Shown one piece after another: positions 26,743-35,090 of a DNA stretch of 64,000 bases (the first letter of the stretch is position 1; the number at the start of each line of letters is the position of its first letter). Source of the stretch: an uncultured Bacilli bacterium (GTDB taxonomy: Bacteria; Bacillota_I; Bacilli_A; RF39; UBA660). The notes beneath the pieces were generated by a model, which had not been told where the DNA came from, did not search any database, and saw only the letters and a list, made by a program, of their open reading frames with translations. The position numbers and the translations under genes are program-made. The stretch spans positions 33,099 to 97,098 of the forward strand of contig CALVIX010000002.1 of the NCBI GenBank assembly GCA_944331895.1, written 5' to 3'.

Positions 26743-27719
26743 ATGATTAGTATCCAGTAATCGAATAAGAAGTAGACGAGAAAAGCAGCGATTGATGCGT
26801 GAAGAAGTCGAGCTGTAAAAAACGGCAGGTATTTAATCTTAGTATCACTCAAAATACCGATCATCTGCATATGTACAGATAATCCACCAAATGATAATAT
26901 CATCGCGGTGATCGTGCTTTTGAATTTTAATGGAATATCAAGTAAACTTACATATTTTAATCCTTGTGTCATCTCGATGAATCCATTTAAAATACTCTGG
27001 TGATAACTGTTGATATTTAAATTTTGATCGATCATCGTCGTGATAACTAAAAACATCGTCACGACACCTAGGATCAACAATAATGTTTGAATCGCATTTT
27101 GTAAAGAATTTGTAATGATTTTGCCAAGGCCGGAATGATTATGAATTCTTTTTTCATGCATCTTCAAAATAGCACGTTTGAAGGAAACTTTCGTGTGATC
27201 TTTTTTACTTGGTGCATAGTCTCGAAAGATCAGCCCGATGATAATGTTTGTGCTATAGTGACAAAGTAAAATAAGAAGACCTATTTCTTTATTGTTTAAA
27301 AAAAGAAGAGCGACAGTTCCCATGATAAAAAGAGGGTTAGAAAAGTGTGTAAATGTAAGAATTTTCGAAGCTTCACTTTCCGAGATGGTTCCATTTAAAT
27401 AAAGTTCACGAGTGTATTTGGCGTTTGATGGAAATCCTGATATAATACTCATAATGAAGATAAAAGCGCATTCTCCTTTGATTCGGAACAAAGACTGCAT
27501 CAAAGGGCGCATTAACTCTCCAACGAGTTCGATGAACCCGTATTGGGTTAAAATCTCAGATAAAACGAAAAACGGGAATAAGGATGGAAAAATATTTTCC
27601 TGCCATATTTTAAAAGAAAAAGAGACGGATTCCATGATGTATTGAGAAGAGGTTAAAATCTCAATTGCAATAAAAATTAAAACTGTCATTATGGCAATAC
27701 TTGTACATACTTTTTTCAT
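26739..27719 (-). CDS. ylbJ: YlbJ/SpoVV-like membrane transporter
   Basis: The 326-residue membrane protein has two nucleoside-recognition (gate) type halves: SLFPFFVLSEILTQYGF…GFPSNAKYTREL and the later ILSFGGLSVHMQMIGI. This matches YlbJ, which in B. subtilis helps load dipicolinic acid into the forespore. It is divergent from ylbL, as neighbours in the Bacillus ylb region also are close. The ATG at 27719 has AGGTGG upstream; a longer open frame to 27806 would overlap ylbL. No other dipicolinate gene is in the window. Confidence 0.85.
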   Translation of the reverse strand: MKKVCTSIAIMTVLIFIAIEILTSSQYIMESVSFSFKIWQENIFPSLFPFFVLSEILTQYGFIELVGELMRPLMQSLFRIKGECAFIFIMSIISGFPSNAKYTRELYLNGTISESEASKILTFTHFSNPLFIMGTVALLFLNNKEIGLLILLCHYSTNIIIGLIFRDYAPSKKDHTKVSFKRAILKMHEKRIHNHSGLGKIITNSLQNAIQTLLLILGVVTMFLVITTMIDQNLNINSYHQSILNGFIEMTQGLKYVSLLDIPLKFKSTITAMILSFGGLSVHMQMIGILSDTKIKYLPFFTARLLHASIAAFLVYFLFDYWILII

Positions 27720-27765
27720 AATACCACCTGTTTTTCTATAGGATAAAGTAGAAAGGAGAGATCTC

Positions 27766-28776
27766 GTGATCAGTAAAGTATATGATAAAGTAAAACAAAT
27801 CATCAAAGAAAATAGAATTTTCTTTGTTACCCTTATCGTAACAAGTATAATATGTTTAATTCCGTTCCCATATTATATCAACGCTCCAGGAGGCGTAATT
27901 GATGTTTCGGATAAAATTGAAATGGAAGGAAAAGAAAAGACGAGTGGGAGTTTAAATCTCGCCTATGTCAGCGAATATCGAGCGACGATTCCAACGCTAC
28001 TTTATGCGTTGATTCATCCCAATTGGGATATTTTAAAAAAAGAGGAAGTATTATACGAAAATGAAACGATGGAAGATGCTTCATTTCGAAATCACATGCT
28101 GCTAGAAGAAGCCAATCAAAACGCGATCATGGTAGCGCTTTCGAGAGCGGGGAAAAGTGTAATCATTGAGAAAACGAAACTATACGTAACCTATATCGAT
28201 CCCAATGCTGATACGACATTAAAAGTACGGGATCAATTGTTGACATTTGAAGGAAAAGAGATTTGTTCGAAAAGTGAATTATTAAGTGATATCAGTACGT
28301 ATCCAGCAGGTTCACAAGTAAAATTCACGGTAAGACGAGACGGAAAAGAAATTGAAGCGACAGCAACTTTGTATAAAGAAGATGATCGGATACTCGTAGG
28401 AATGATGGTATCAGAACAGAAAAAATTGGATCAAGGAGAGATCGAATTTCATTTTCGATCAGATGAGTCTGGACCAAGTGGAGGCTTTATGATGACACTT
28501 GCCTTATATCAAACTCTCGTTGGGGAGGATTTGACACATGGTTTAAAAATCGTCGGAACGGGAACGATCGATGAAAATGGATCGGTAGGAACGATTGGAG
28601 GCGTAGAATATAAGTTGCAAGGTGCTGTAAAAGAGAAAGCTGATTTGTTCTTCGTACCAGCCGGAGAAAACTATGAAGAGGCAAAAAAAATCAAACAAGA
28701 ACATAACTATAAAATCAAATTAGTCGAAATATCGTCGATTGATCAGGCAATTGAATATTTGGAAATGTTGTCGTGA
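27766..28776 (+). CDS. ylbL: PDZ–Lon-type membrane protease (YlbL/SepM)
   Basis: The 336-residue protein has an N-terminal anchor (about 18-38), an extracytoplasmic region, a PDZ domain (about 130-210) and a C-terminal Lon-type protease domain with the Ser/Lys dyad Ser238 (ESGPSGG) and Lys283 (GGVEYKLQGA). SepM of streptococci trims competence peptide outside the cell and YlbL of Bacillus is a checkpoint protease; which role applies here is unknown. The start is GTG, seven bases after GAAAGGAG. It is divergent from ylbJ as a conserved neighbour. Confidence 0.9.
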   Translation: MISKVYDKVKQIIKENRIFFVTLIVTSIICLIPFPYYINAPGGVIDVSDKIEMEGKEKTSGSLNLAYVSEYRATIPTLLYALIHPNWDILKKEEVLYENETMEDASFRNHMLLEEANQNAIMVALSRAGKSVIIEKTKLYVTYIDPNADTTLKVRDQLLTFEGKEICSKSELLSDISTYPAGSQVKFTVRRDGKEIEATATLYKEDDRILVGMMVSEQKKLDQGEIEFHFRSDESGPSGGFMMTLALYQTLVGEDLTHGLKIVGTGTIDENGSVGTIGGVEYKLQGAVKEKADLFFVPAGENYEEAKKIKQEHNYKIKLVEISSIDQAIEYLEMLS

Positions 28777-28789
28777 AAGGATAATTTAT

Positions 28790-28818
28790 TTGCAAAACTT
28801 AAATGTATAGATTATAAT
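28790..28818 (+). promoter_or_regulatory. Promoter of the TasA-headed LRR gene
   Basis: TTGCAA (28790-28795), a 17-base spacer and TATAAT (28813-28818). Confidence 0.75.
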
Positions 28819-28855
28819 ATAGGTAGTAAAATACAAGTAGTAAAGAGGTAAAGAT

Positions 28856-29980
28856 ATGAGAAGAGTAGGTCGAAGAAGAAATACAAAACAAAGGTGGATT
28901 ATCGTAGGAGTACTATCCGCATTGTTTATTTTTAGTACGGGGTACGCTTTATTGGCGACACGATTAAATATTCGTGGAACGTCGAATATTAGTTCAGATC
29001 TCAGTATATATATATCAGATATACAAGAAACTACTTTATATCATGCAACGACAAACACTGCGGAAATTGGAAGCGATAGATTATCTGCAAACTTTGACGT
29101 TTCTCTAGAAATGCCAGGAAGTTATGCGGAGTATACGATAACGGTTAAAAATGATAGTAATTTTAATGTAAAATTATCGATAGGTAACAATTCTTTTTGG
29201 GACGGCATCAACTATGAAGAGGAACCTTATGAAATTTATTTTTCGACAAACGGAATTACCGAAGGAGAAATACTAGAGGCAGGGGAAACAGTAGACTTCA
29301 TTCTAAGAGCTGATTTCGATATCAATGCAACTAGTATACCGACTATTAACCATAAAGATATATGGTTACAATTAAATTATGAACAAGTAAGCGGAGAGGC
29401 ATCGATACCGACGGAAGATTCTTGCTTTGCGATAGACGGGGCAAATAATGTGATTTTAGAATATAATTGTAATGATACAGACATTATTATTCCAAGAACA
29501 GTGAACGGGTATCCAATACACGAGATCCAACCAAATGCTTTCGCATCTGAAAATCTGACAAGTGTAGTAATTCCAGATTCGATTACCACTATAGGAGCAA
29601 CCGCATTTGCTAACAATAATCTTACAGAAGTGACGATACCAAATTCTGTAACATCTATGGGATCTGGTGCATTCTCATATAACCCAATCGAAAAGTTAAC
29701 GCTTTCGAGAAACTTAACGACGATACCAGAAGATGCATTTTATGGTTCTAATTTAACGGAGATAACGATATATGAGCAAGTAACGTCGATTGGGAAAAAT
29801 GCCTTTGGAGGGCTAACAGGCACTGTAGAAGTTAGTAATCGACCAGCGCTAGGATTTAACTGGTGTGAAATTTTCTCTTTCGACGACCTGGGTCCAAATA
29901 ATTATAATGAAGATGATTGTTGTATGCCTGCTGGAGTTTTGGGAGTAAATGGATTAAATGTTTATATAAGCGAATATTAG
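28856..29980 (+). CDS. Secreted protein: TasA/SipW-type head plus BspA-like leucine-rich repeats
   Basis: The 374-residue protein has a basic start and a signal/anchor helix (about 13-30) followed by the pattern ALLATRLNIRGTSNISSDL typical of TasA/camelysin-related proteins handled by SipW-type peptidases. A beta-rich domain (to about 175) is followed by BspA-type LRR units (about 205-320) such as IPDSITTIGATAFANNNLTEV, then a Cys-containing end. It is probably surface-exposed and adhesive. A related head occurs in the broken gene at 36667. No signal peptidase gene is in the window. Confidence 0.83.
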   Translation: MRRVGRRRNTKQRWIIVGVLSALFIFSTGYALLATRLNIRGTSNISSDLSIYISDIQETTLYHATTNTAEIGSDRLSANFDVSLEMPGSYAEYTITVKNDSNFNVKLSIGNNSFWDGINYEEEPYEIYFSTNGITEGEILEAGETVDFILRADFDINATSIPTINHKDIWLQLNYEQVSGEASIPTEDSCFAIDGANNVILEYNCNDTDIIIPRTVNGYPIHEIQPNAFASENLTSVVIPDSITTIGATAFANNNLTEVTIPNSVTSMGSGAFSYNPIEKLTLSRNLTTIPEDAFYGSNLTEITIYEQVTSIGKNAFGGLTGTVEVSNRPALGFNWCEIFSFDDLGPNNYNEDDCCMPAGVLGVNGLNVYISEY

Positions 29981-29982
29981 TA

Positions 29983-30003
29983 AAAGAGCGTATGCTCTTT
30001 TTT
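29983..30003 (+). terminator. Intrinsic terminator
   Basis: AAAGAGC-GTAT-GCTCTTT followed by T. Confidence 0.88.
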
Positions 30004-30009
30004 CGCTTG

Positions 30010-30038
30010 TTGCAATTTCAATTCATCTACGATATAAT
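30010..30038 (+). promoter_or_regulatory. Promoter of the phospholipase-C-like gene
   Basis: TTGCAA (30010-30015), a 17-base spacer and TATAAT (30033-30038). Confidence 0.75.
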
Positions 30039-30066
30039 AAACGATTAAGAAAAGGAGAGTGGAAGT

Positions 30067-31008
30067 ATGCCAAGTGCGATGACACATGCTTATTTTGCAG
30101 AAGATGTATATCGAAAATTACCGCCTCGTGTAAAACAGAAAATAGAACGCGATACGATGCGTGTATTTGCACAAGGTCCCGACGTATTTTACGCTCACTT
30201 CTTTTCTAAAAAGACACGTTTGTTCGGACGTGAGATGCACGTTCATAAGACAAAACGATTTTTCGAAAATTATATTGAATATATGAAGAGATATCGACTA
30301 GAAAAAAAGAGAGAAACTATTTCTGCTTGCTATGGATTTTTACTCCACTACATATTGGATATGAGAACGCATCCGTTAATTTTTTACAAGACTGGATCTG
30401 CTTCTCAGGATAAAAATTCTCATAGAGAAATGGAATTATTATTAGATCTTTACTACATGGAGAAGAAGGAGAAGAAAACTCCTGCAAGTATTCGACAGGA
30501 TCGGTATTTATTCCAGACTTGTTCTTTTAGTGCCTCTTTAGAACACCTTTTAGACGATGTTTTGATGAAGACTTACCAAAGAGAAAATATGGGTAAGGTA
30601 TATATGAGATCATTGCGGAAGATGAGATTTGTACATCGCTTTTTCTCTTATGATCCTCATGGCGTAAAGTTAAAACTTTATCGCATTGGTGATCGCTTGA
30701 GGACGAACAGAGGGAAAAAGTGGCAGTATATATCGTATGCGAACGATTTACGAAGCAAAGCGGCATACTTTAATTGTGAGCATAATAACTGGTGTTACCC
30801 GGTAGATGCAACGATTAGGAAAACGGAGTCTTTTTTCGAGTTATATGAAGAGGCGATCGAAGAAGCGGTGATGTGGATTTCAAAGTTTCACGACGTTTTT
30901 GTTGGAAAAGAAAACTTGAAAGAATGTATGAAAGAGTTCCCATCGAATTCTTACTTAACGGGAGTATCAGAATTTAAAAAGGCGAAGATGAAGTGTTTTG
31001 AAAAATAG
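30067..31008 (+). CDS. Zinc-dependent phospholipase C-like protein
   Basis: The 313-residue protein begins MPSAMTHAYFAEDVY and continues with FAQGPDVFYAHFF, CYGFLLHYILDMRTHPL and later HREMELLLDLYY. The spaced His/Asp residues match the PF00882 fold, whose members bind zinc and include bacterial phospholipases C as well as many uncharacterised cytosolic proteins. No signal peptide is visible, so a secreted lipase role is not supported; a cytoplasmic or lost-export variant is more likely. AAAGGAG precedes the ATG. It is monocistronic. Confidence 0.75.
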   Translation: MPSAMTHAYFAEDVYRKLPPRVKQKIERDTMRVFAQGPDVFYAHFFSKKTRLFGREMHVHKTKRFFENYIEYMKRYRLEKKRETISACYGFLLHYILDMRTHPLIFYKTGSASQDKNSHREMELLLDLYYMEKKEKKTPASIRQDRYLFQTCSFSASLEHLLDDVLMKTYQRENMGKVYMRSLRKMRFVHRFFSYDPHGVKLKLYRIGDRLRTNRGKKWQYISYANDLRSKAAYFNCEHNNWCYPVDATIRKTESFFELYEEAIEEAVMWISKFHDVFVGKENLKECMKEFPSNSYLTGVSEFKKAKMKCFEK

Positions 31009-31037
31009 AAACCTATCGAATTTACGATAGGTTTCTT
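31009..31037 (+). terminator. Intrinsic terminator
   Basis: AAACCTATCG and CGATAGGTTT pair over a six-base loop, followed by CTTT. Confidence 0.85.
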
Positions 31038-31058
31038 TGGAAATATCTACCACATACG

Positions 31059-31087
31059 TGGACTTGCTTTTTAATTTTTGTTACAAT
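31059..31087 (+). promoter_or_regulatory. Promoter of mutS
   Basis: TGGACT (31059-31064), a 17-base spacer and TACAAT (31082-31087), with TG one base upstream (TGTTACAAT). The ATG is 18 bases downstream. Confidence 0.65.
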
Positions 31088-31104
31088 ATTAGATAGGTGG
31101 TCAT

Positions 31105-33648
31105 ATGAAAAGAAGTGAAGTTGATCGGAATAAAGTAACACCGATGATGAAACAGTATTTAGAAATCAAAGACGAAAATGAAGATATTTTACTATTTTTC
31201 CGCCTAGGTGATTTTTACGAAATGTTTTTTGAAGATGCGATTACGGCATCTAGAGAATTAGAACTTACATTAACGGGAAAGAATGCAGGATTAGAAGAGA
31301 GAATTCCGATGTGTGGAATTCCTCATCATGCAGCTAATATATATATCGATAAACTAGTAGATAAAGGGTACAAGGTAGGAATCTGTGAACAATTGGAAGA
31401 TCCTAAAAATGTAAAAGGAATTGTAAAAAGAGGGATTATCCAAATTATTAGTAAAGGTACGATTATCGATAATGAATCTTTATTAGAGTACGAGAATAAT
31501 TACATTGGTGCTTTAGTTGATTATGGGCATGCATATGGACTTGCGTATGGTGATATTTCAACGGGTGAGATGAACGTCAGTATAGAAAGTCACAGTGCAA
31601 CGAATATCGTAAGTGAGATTACTAGCATCGGTATCAAAGAAATGATTATTGCAAGCAATGTCGATAAAGCGATCGTATCGCTTTTAAAACATCAATTTCA
31701 CATGAGTGTAACGATTACGGATGCAAACGATGTTCCAAAAGAATACGAGAGAATCTATCGAGATATTTCCGATGTTCGCTTGATCGATGCTTTAAAGCAT
31801 TTACTTTGTTATATATTAGATACACAAAAAAGAGATCTTTCTCATCTCCAACCGGCAGTTGTAAGAGAAAAGAAAAAGTCGTTAAAGATGGATATTCATA
31901 CGAAGCGAAACTTAGAACTTACGGAGACGTTACGTTTGAAACAGCGAAACAATTCGTTGATTTGGCTTTTAGATAAAACGAAGACGGCGATGGGATCTAG
32001 AATGTTAAAACAATTTATAGAAAATCCCCTTGTCGATATCGACGAGATCGAGCGACGTTATGATATGGTAGAAACGTTACTGAAAGAATTTCTCATCAAA
32101 GCTGATTTGCAAAACTTACTTTACGAAGTATACGATTTGGAGAGATTATCCGGTCGAATCGCTTTTGGAAACGCGAATGCGAGAGATTTATTACAATTAA
32201 AAAACTCATTGAAAGTACTACCGGGAATTCATGAGATCTTAGAACAGATCGGCTTTTATAAAAATGTCGAAACACTTCCGGAGTTATACCGATTACTAGA
32301 AGACAGCATCTATGAGAATCCCCCTGTATCGATTAAAGAAGGATATTTAATCAAAGAAGGATATCATAAGGAACTGGACGAATTAAAAGATCTTCGTAAA
32401 GGTGGAAAAGACTTTGTTGCGCGTTTCGAAGCAGAGGAAAAGGAACGTACTGGAATTAAGACTCTAAAGGTAGGTTATAACAGAGTTTTTGGATATTATA
32501 TCGAAGTATCGAAAGGACAGACAAATTTAGTAAAAGAAGAATATGGTTACGAAAGAAAGCAAACTTTGAGTAATTGTGAACGATATATTAGTCCGATATT
32601 AAAAGAAAAAGAAGCGTTAATTTTAAATGCTGAAGAGAAGATTATCGATTTAGAGTACGAATTATTTATACAGATTCGTGATAGAATAAAAAAAGAAATA
32701 CCAAAATTACAGGCGATCGCAAAGGTCATTAGCGAAATTGATGTACTGCAGTCTTTTGCGACAGTGACAGAAGAGAATAATTATGTAAGACCTGTTTTGA
32801 ATTCGGAACATAACGTGGCAATTTACAATAATCGTCATCCGGTTGTCGAGAAAGTGATGTCGGATGAATTTGTCGATAACGATATCATTATGAATCAGAA
32901 TACGGATATTCTCTTGATTACAGGACCGAACATGGCTGGGAAATCAACTTATATGCGGCAGATGGCAATTACTGTAATCATGGCGCAAATTGGATGCTTT
33001 GTCCCAGCGAGCAAGGCGACACTACCGATCTTCGATGCGATTTTCACAAGAATTGGAGCGAGTGATGATTTGGTAAGTGGAGAATCGACATTTATGGTAG
33101 AGATGAAAGAAGCAGATCGTGCGATTGAAAATGCAACAGAAAACAGTTTGATTTTATTCGATGAATTGGGACGTGGAACCGCAACTTTCGATGGAATGGC
33201 GCTCGCTCAGGCAATCATTGAATACATTCATAATAAAATTCATGCGAAGACTTTATTTTCGACGCATTATCACGAACTTACAGATTTAGAGGAAAATTTA
33301 AAACATTTAAAAAATATTCATGTGAGTGCATATGAAGAGAATGGAACCATTACATTCTTGCATAAGATTAAAGAAGGAAGTATCGATAAAAGTTATGGGA
33401 TTCACGTGGCGAAACTCGCTCATTTACCATCTTCTTTAATTACGCGTGCTAATCAAATTTTGTCTGTATACGAAAAGACAGAAGCAAAACGAGATTTAAA
33501 AATACAAGAGGCGCTTCCGATCGATGAATTGATTCCGAAGGAAGATTCAAAGTTGGAAAAACGACTCGACGAAATCGATCCACTATCAATCACGCCATTA
33601 GAAGCACTGAATTTATTAAATGAATTGAAAGAGTTAAGAAAGGAATAG
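31105..33648 (+). CDS. mutS: DNA mismatch repair protein MutS
   Basis: MutS recognises mispaired or looped bases and recruits MutL. At 847 residues it is full length: an N-terminal mismatch-binding domain with the Phe-x-Glu wedge (DFYEMF, near 36-41) and CGIPHHA, connector and lever domains, and an ATPase domain with Walker A GPNMAGKST (about 606-614), DELGRGTATFDG and the switch STHYHELT. GGTGG precedes the ATG. mutL does not follow, unlike in many Bacillota; instead a small membrane-protein gene begins nine bases downstream. Confidence 0.97.
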   Translation: MKRSEVDRNKVTPMMKQYLEIKDENEDILLFFRLGDFYEMFFEDAITASRELELTLTGKNAGLEERIPMCGIPHHAANIYIDKLVDKGYKVGICEQLEDPKNVKGIVKRGIIQIISKGTIIDNESLLEYENNYIGALVDYGHAYGLAYGDISTGEMNVSIESHSATNIVSEITSIGIKEMIIASNVDKAIVSLLKHQFHMSVTITDANDVPKEYERIYRDISDVRLIDALKHLLCYILDTQKRDLSHLQPAVVREKKKSLKMDIHTKRNLELTETLRLKQRNNSLIWLLDKTKTAMGSRMLKQFIENPLVDIDEIERRYDMVETLLKEFLIKADLQNLLYEVYDLERLSGRIAFGNANARDLLQLKNSLKVLPGIHEILEQIGFYKNVETLPELYRLLEDSIYENPPVSIKEGYLIKEGYHKELDELKDLRKGGKDFVARFEAEEKERTGIKTLKVGYNRVFGYYIEVSKGQTNLVKEEYGYERKQTLSNCERYISPILKEKEALILNAEEKIIDLEYELFIQIRDRIKKEIPKLQAIAKVISEIDVLQSFATVTEENNYVRPVLNSEHNVAIYNNRHPVVEKVMSDEFVDNDIIMNQNTDILLITGPNMAGKSTYMRQMAITVIMAQIGCFVPASKATLPIFDAIFTRIGASDDLVSGESTFMVEMKEADRAIENATENSLILFDELGRGTATFDGMALAQAIIEYIHNKIHAKTLFSTHYHELTDLEENLKHLKNIHVSAYEENGTITFLHKIKEGSIDKSYGIHVAKLAHLPSSLITRANQILSVYEKTEAKRDLKIQEALPIDELIPKEDSKLEKRLDEIDPLSITPLEALNLLNELKELRKE

Positions 33649-33657
33649 GGGGATAAA

Positions 33658-34044
33658 ATGGATTTATTAAAAAAAGAATATTGGTGGGTATGGTTACTTT
33701 TGATGATGATTACGCAGGGACTTGCGATCTTTGCACTTGCTGCAGCCCTTCATGCCTACGATAAAGAAGCGTGGTACACAAATTGGACGTATTGGGTAAT
33801 TGGCGTGATTTGTTGCTTCTTTCCAGCACTCATCATGCTGACAGTATTGATATTTCAACTGATCGTCGCAATTGCAGATCGCTTGGAAGTTCCGGGTAGA
33901 GAAGTTTATACATCTCCATATACGTGGATCTTGTGCCTCGTTGTACCGATTTTAGGGTGGACGTTATTTATCGCTATGGAACTTTATTTAGCGATCGAAA
34001 TTTTAGTTCAACTTTATCGTGGTAAGGGAGAACAGTATATCTAG
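33658..34044 (+). CDS. Hypothetical membrane protein downstream of mutS
   Basis: The 128-residue protein has three hydrophobic segments (about 10-30, 42-72, 90-115) and a short basic end. It is Trp-rich near the start (KEYWWVWLLLM). I recognise no family. It lies nine bases after mutS behind AGGGGG and shares the mutS transcript, ended by the hairpin at 34045. Co-transcription does not by itself imply a repair role. Confidence 0.72.
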   Translation: MDLLKKEYWWVWLLLMMITQGLAIFALAAALHAYDKEAWYTNWTYWVIGVICCFFPALIMLTVLIFQLIVAIADRLEVPGREVYTSPYTWILCLVVPILGWTLFIAMELYLAIEILVQLYRGKGEQYI

Positions 34045-34067
34045 GGCTCTTATAAGAGCTTTTTTTG
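34045..34067 (+). terminator. Intrinsic terminator of mutS unit
   Basis: A self-complementary GCTCTTATAAGAGC stem followed by seven T. Confidence 0.85.
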
Positions 34068-34068
34068 T

Positions 34069-34097
34069 TTGACTTATACAATAATATTCTATATAAT
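34069..34097 (+). promoter_or_regulatory. Near-consensus promoter
   Basis: TTGACT (34069-34074), a 17-base spacer and TATAAT (34092-34097). Confidence 0.85.
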
Positions 34098-34122
34098 ATA
34101 TGGCAATTGGAGGCGGTAAGAA

Positions 34123-34521
34123 ATGCATCAACCTAAGATTCAAGTAAATATTAGTGGAGAAGAGAAGAATAAAAGTGAGATCGTATACAATAACGTCATC
34201 GACCAGATGGAAGATATGAAGATGACGAAGGCAGAACAAGTTCAATATTTAAAGACAAAAGTGGCTGCTCTTGAAGTCGAGACGAGAAACAAGCTTACGA
34301 TGTGGGCTTTGATTGCGATCGGGTTTGCACTTATGTGTTTAGGTCTATTTTTCATGTACATCGATTATGATATTCTTGGAATTATTACAGTGCTCGGAAC
34401 GTTCGGTGGAGTCATTTATAAGTTATTTATGGTATTTAAAAGCAATATGAATATTGCGAAAGACGATAACTATGATAAGATCGAGCAATTGCGCCGTATG
34501 TTAAGTGGATATATTAAATAA
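34123..34521 (+). CDS. Hypothetical membrane protein, 132 residues
   Basis: The layout is a polar Lys/Glu N-terminus, a short amphipathic helix (about 25-55), two membrane helices (about 61-80 and 84-105) with a tight turn between, and a charged C-terminal helix. No family is recognised. It is monocistronic with a near-consensus promoter and a strong terminator, so it may be well expressed. GGAGGCGG lies just before the ATG. Confidence 0.72.
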   Translation: MHQPKIQVNISGEEKNKSEIVYNNVIDQMEDMKMTKAEQVQYLKTKVAALEVETRNKLTMWALIAIGFALMCLGLFFMYIDYDILGIITVLGTFGGVIYKLFMVFKSNMNIAKDDNYDKIEQLRRMLSGYIK

Positions 34522-34534
34522 TAAAATCATTAGA

Positions 34535-34569
34535 AAAAAGGAAAATACGTTACTATTTTCCTTTTTTTT
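34535..34569 (+). terminator. Intrinsic terminator
   Basis: AAAAAGGAAAATA and TATTTTCCTTTTT pair over a short loop, followed by a T-run. Confidence 0.85.
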
Positions 34570-34593
34570 GATATAATGGTTTCAGGTGATTTT

Positions 34594-35004
34594 ATGGAAC
34601 AATTAAACAGAAGCGAATTACGCAAAAAAATAATGACGATATTATATCAAATGAATACCTATCAAAAAAATCATGTTTCGTATCAAGTAGATGAGATTAT
34701 GAAAGAAGTAATGCCGATCGAAAATGAGTTTGTAAAAGATATTGTCTATGGAGTCATAACATATCAAAACGAGATCGATCATATTGCTAATACATATTTG
34801 AATGATTGGACAATTGATCGTTTAGGAAATACAGATGCAGCAATTTTAAGAATGGGAATCTACGAACTAAATTATACAGATACACCACCAGTGGTTGCGA
34901 TCAACGAAGCCATTGAACTTGCAAAAGCATATAGCGATACGGACGTTAGAAAAATGATCAATGGGGTATTAGACAAAATCTATCACGCCAAAATAGATCA
35001 ATAG
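34594..35004 (+). CDS. nusB: Transcription antitermination factor NusB
   Basis: NusB binds boxA RNA with NusE and prevents early stops in rRNA transcription. The 136-residue all-helical protein has the family strings [51 protein letters not shown] and [32 protein letters not shown]. The start at 34594 is supported by AGGTGAT; an ATG 18 bases upstream lies within the -10. It is followed by its own terminator and so is separated from xseAB. Confidence 0.93.
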   Translation: MEQLNRSELRKKIMTILYQMNTYQKNHVSYQVDEIMKEVMPIENEFVKDIVYGVITYQNEIDHIANTYLNDWTIDRLGNTDAAILRMGIYELNYTDTPPVVAINEAIELAKAYSDTDVRKMINGVLDKIYHAKIDQ

Positions 35005-35027
35005 TTGTTTTTACAACTTATTTTTTT
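35003..35027 (+). terminator. Terminator between nusB and xseA
   Basis: AGTTGT-TTTT-ACAACT followed by TA and seven T. Confidence 0.85.
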
Positions 35028-35035
35028 GAAAGCGA

Positions 35036-35065
35036 TTGACGAACAACAGTTCGCTGTTGTATAAT
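35036..35065 (+). promoter_or_regulatory. Promoter of xseA–xseB
   Basis: TTGACG (35036-35041), an 18-base spacer and TATAAT (35060-35065). The spacer contains the operator at 35040-35053. Confidence 0.8.
35040..35053. promoter_or_regulatory. SOS box (LexA operator) in the xseA promoter
   Basis: CGAACAACAGTTCG is a perfect CGAAC-N4-GTTCG palindrome, the Gram-positive LexA/DinR consensus. It starts in the -35 and fills the spacer, so a bound repressor would block RNA polymerase. No other such box was found at other repair genes in the window by eye. Confidence 0.72.
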
Positions 35066-35090
35066 AGGTTAAGATAGAATTGAGGAATGG

